Shown here: piece after piece, positions 63,742 through 64,000 of the stretch
How positions within the stretch are numbered: the first letter of the stretch is position 1
Layout: each line of letters opens with the position of its first letter
DNA from: Desulfovibrio sp. MES5
Lineage (GTDB): Bacteria; Desulfobacterota; Desulfovibrionia; Desulfovibrionales; Desulfovibrionaceae
DNA: 64,000 nt
Direction of reading: 5' to 3'
NCBI RefSeq assembly: GCF_002237645.1
Contig: NZ_MJUZ01000015.1
Span: forward strand, 1 to 64,000
Made by a program: the position numbers and the translations under genes
The notes under the pieces: model-generated
Told to the model about the DNA's origin: nothing
The model's input: the letters and a program-made list of their open reading frames with translations, nothing else
Databases searched by the model: none

Positions 63742-64000
63742 CTAGCGGGACTGGTCAAGCACCACTTCGGCCTCAGGGTGGGCCTGGCGCAGGGCCTCAT
63801 GCATGGCGGCTGCGTCAGCAAATACGCGGAAGGGCCCGATGCGTTCGTCGCCCATGGCCGCGCTGTAGTGCACGTAGTAGGCCAGATCTGCTTGCAGGGG
63901 GGTGCCGCTCTCATCGCTGACGACTTCAAGCTCCACCTTGCCTACGCCGCGCTTGCCAAGATCAAGCTGCTTGGCTGCGGCAAAGGAAAGGTCGATGATG
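63742..64000 (-). CDS. RlpA-like protein, 3' part
   Basis: The C-terminal part of a gene that continues past the window; 85 codons plus one base are visible before the stop at 63742. The upstream residues IIDLSFAAAKQL followed by VGKVELEVV match the end of the double-psi beta-barrel domain of RlpA-type septal lytic transglycosylases, which cleave naked glycan strands. The last 60 residues ('RIGPFRVFADAAAMHEALRQ') look like a SPOR-like or specific extension. A minus-strand terminator lies 260 bp downstream. Confidence 0.75.
   Translation of the reverse strand, partial: IIDLSFAAAKQLDLGKRGVGKVELEVVSDESGTPLQADLAYYVHYSAAMGDERIGPFRVFADAAAMHEALRQAHPEAEVVLDQSR

Overview
The window looks like a chromosomal segment of a GC-rich, Gram-negative deltaproteobacterium of the Desulfovibrio type. 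That assignment is inferred from gene content and order: a TamA/TamB pair, a eukaryotic-type glycogen synthase fused to a phosphorylase, the pgk-tkt-rpe-merR-pheT-pheS-rplT-rpmI-infC-thrS block, a short phosphatidylserine decarboxylase next to leu genes, and an archaeal-type split isopropylmalate isomerase. No similarity search was possible.

Layout. 1-336: tandem copies of a 147-bp multi-hairpin repeat. 357-8777 (minus): tamA-tamB envelope assembly genes, then a GNAT acetyltransferase. 8987-10410 (plus): a DsrE-like protein and thiM. 10753-20634 (minus): glycogen cluster in transcription order debranching enzyme, GT4 glycosyltransferase, GH57 amylase-like protein, and a 1418-residue GT3-GT35 fusion. 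21601-26362 (plus): livKHMGF branched-chain amino acid transporter. 26500-40429 (minus): tRNA-Val, thrS, infC, rpmI, rplT, pheS, a small exported protein, pheT, a MerR regulator, rpe, tkt, pgk and a MipA/OmpV outer-membrane protein. 40806-44626 (plus): MOSC protein, a minisatellite, and a NitT/TauT-type ABC transporter. 44773-45812 (minus): an AT-rich FRG-domain gene beside tRNA-Leu. 45887-50716: a hypothetical gene, pgpA, infA, lgt, moaC, a membrane hydrolase and a lipoprotein. 50872-57471 (plus): psd, pssA, leuA, leuC, leuD, leuB. 58109-64000: a dCache-PAS-GGDEF diguanylate cyclase, trmFO, an EamA transporter, and the 3' part of an rlpA-like gene cut by the window end.

Most of the window is housekeeping: translation, central carbon metabolism, leucine synthesis, phospholipid synthesis and envelope assembly. 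The less usual material is mainly between genes. At least three families of dispersed structured repeats recur: a 147-bp multi-hairpin element whose distant copy shows compensatory stem changes, an approximately 80-90-bp element seen twice, and a long GC-rich hairpin conserved in sequence, found in sense orientation just 3' of four genes. Other points worth checking are a probable AUA start codon for infC, a lipobox on TamA, a GH57 protein with an altered catalytic motif and a histone-H1-like tail, and the AT-rich FRG gene. I saw no CRISPR array, prophage, complete insertion sequence or rRNA operon.
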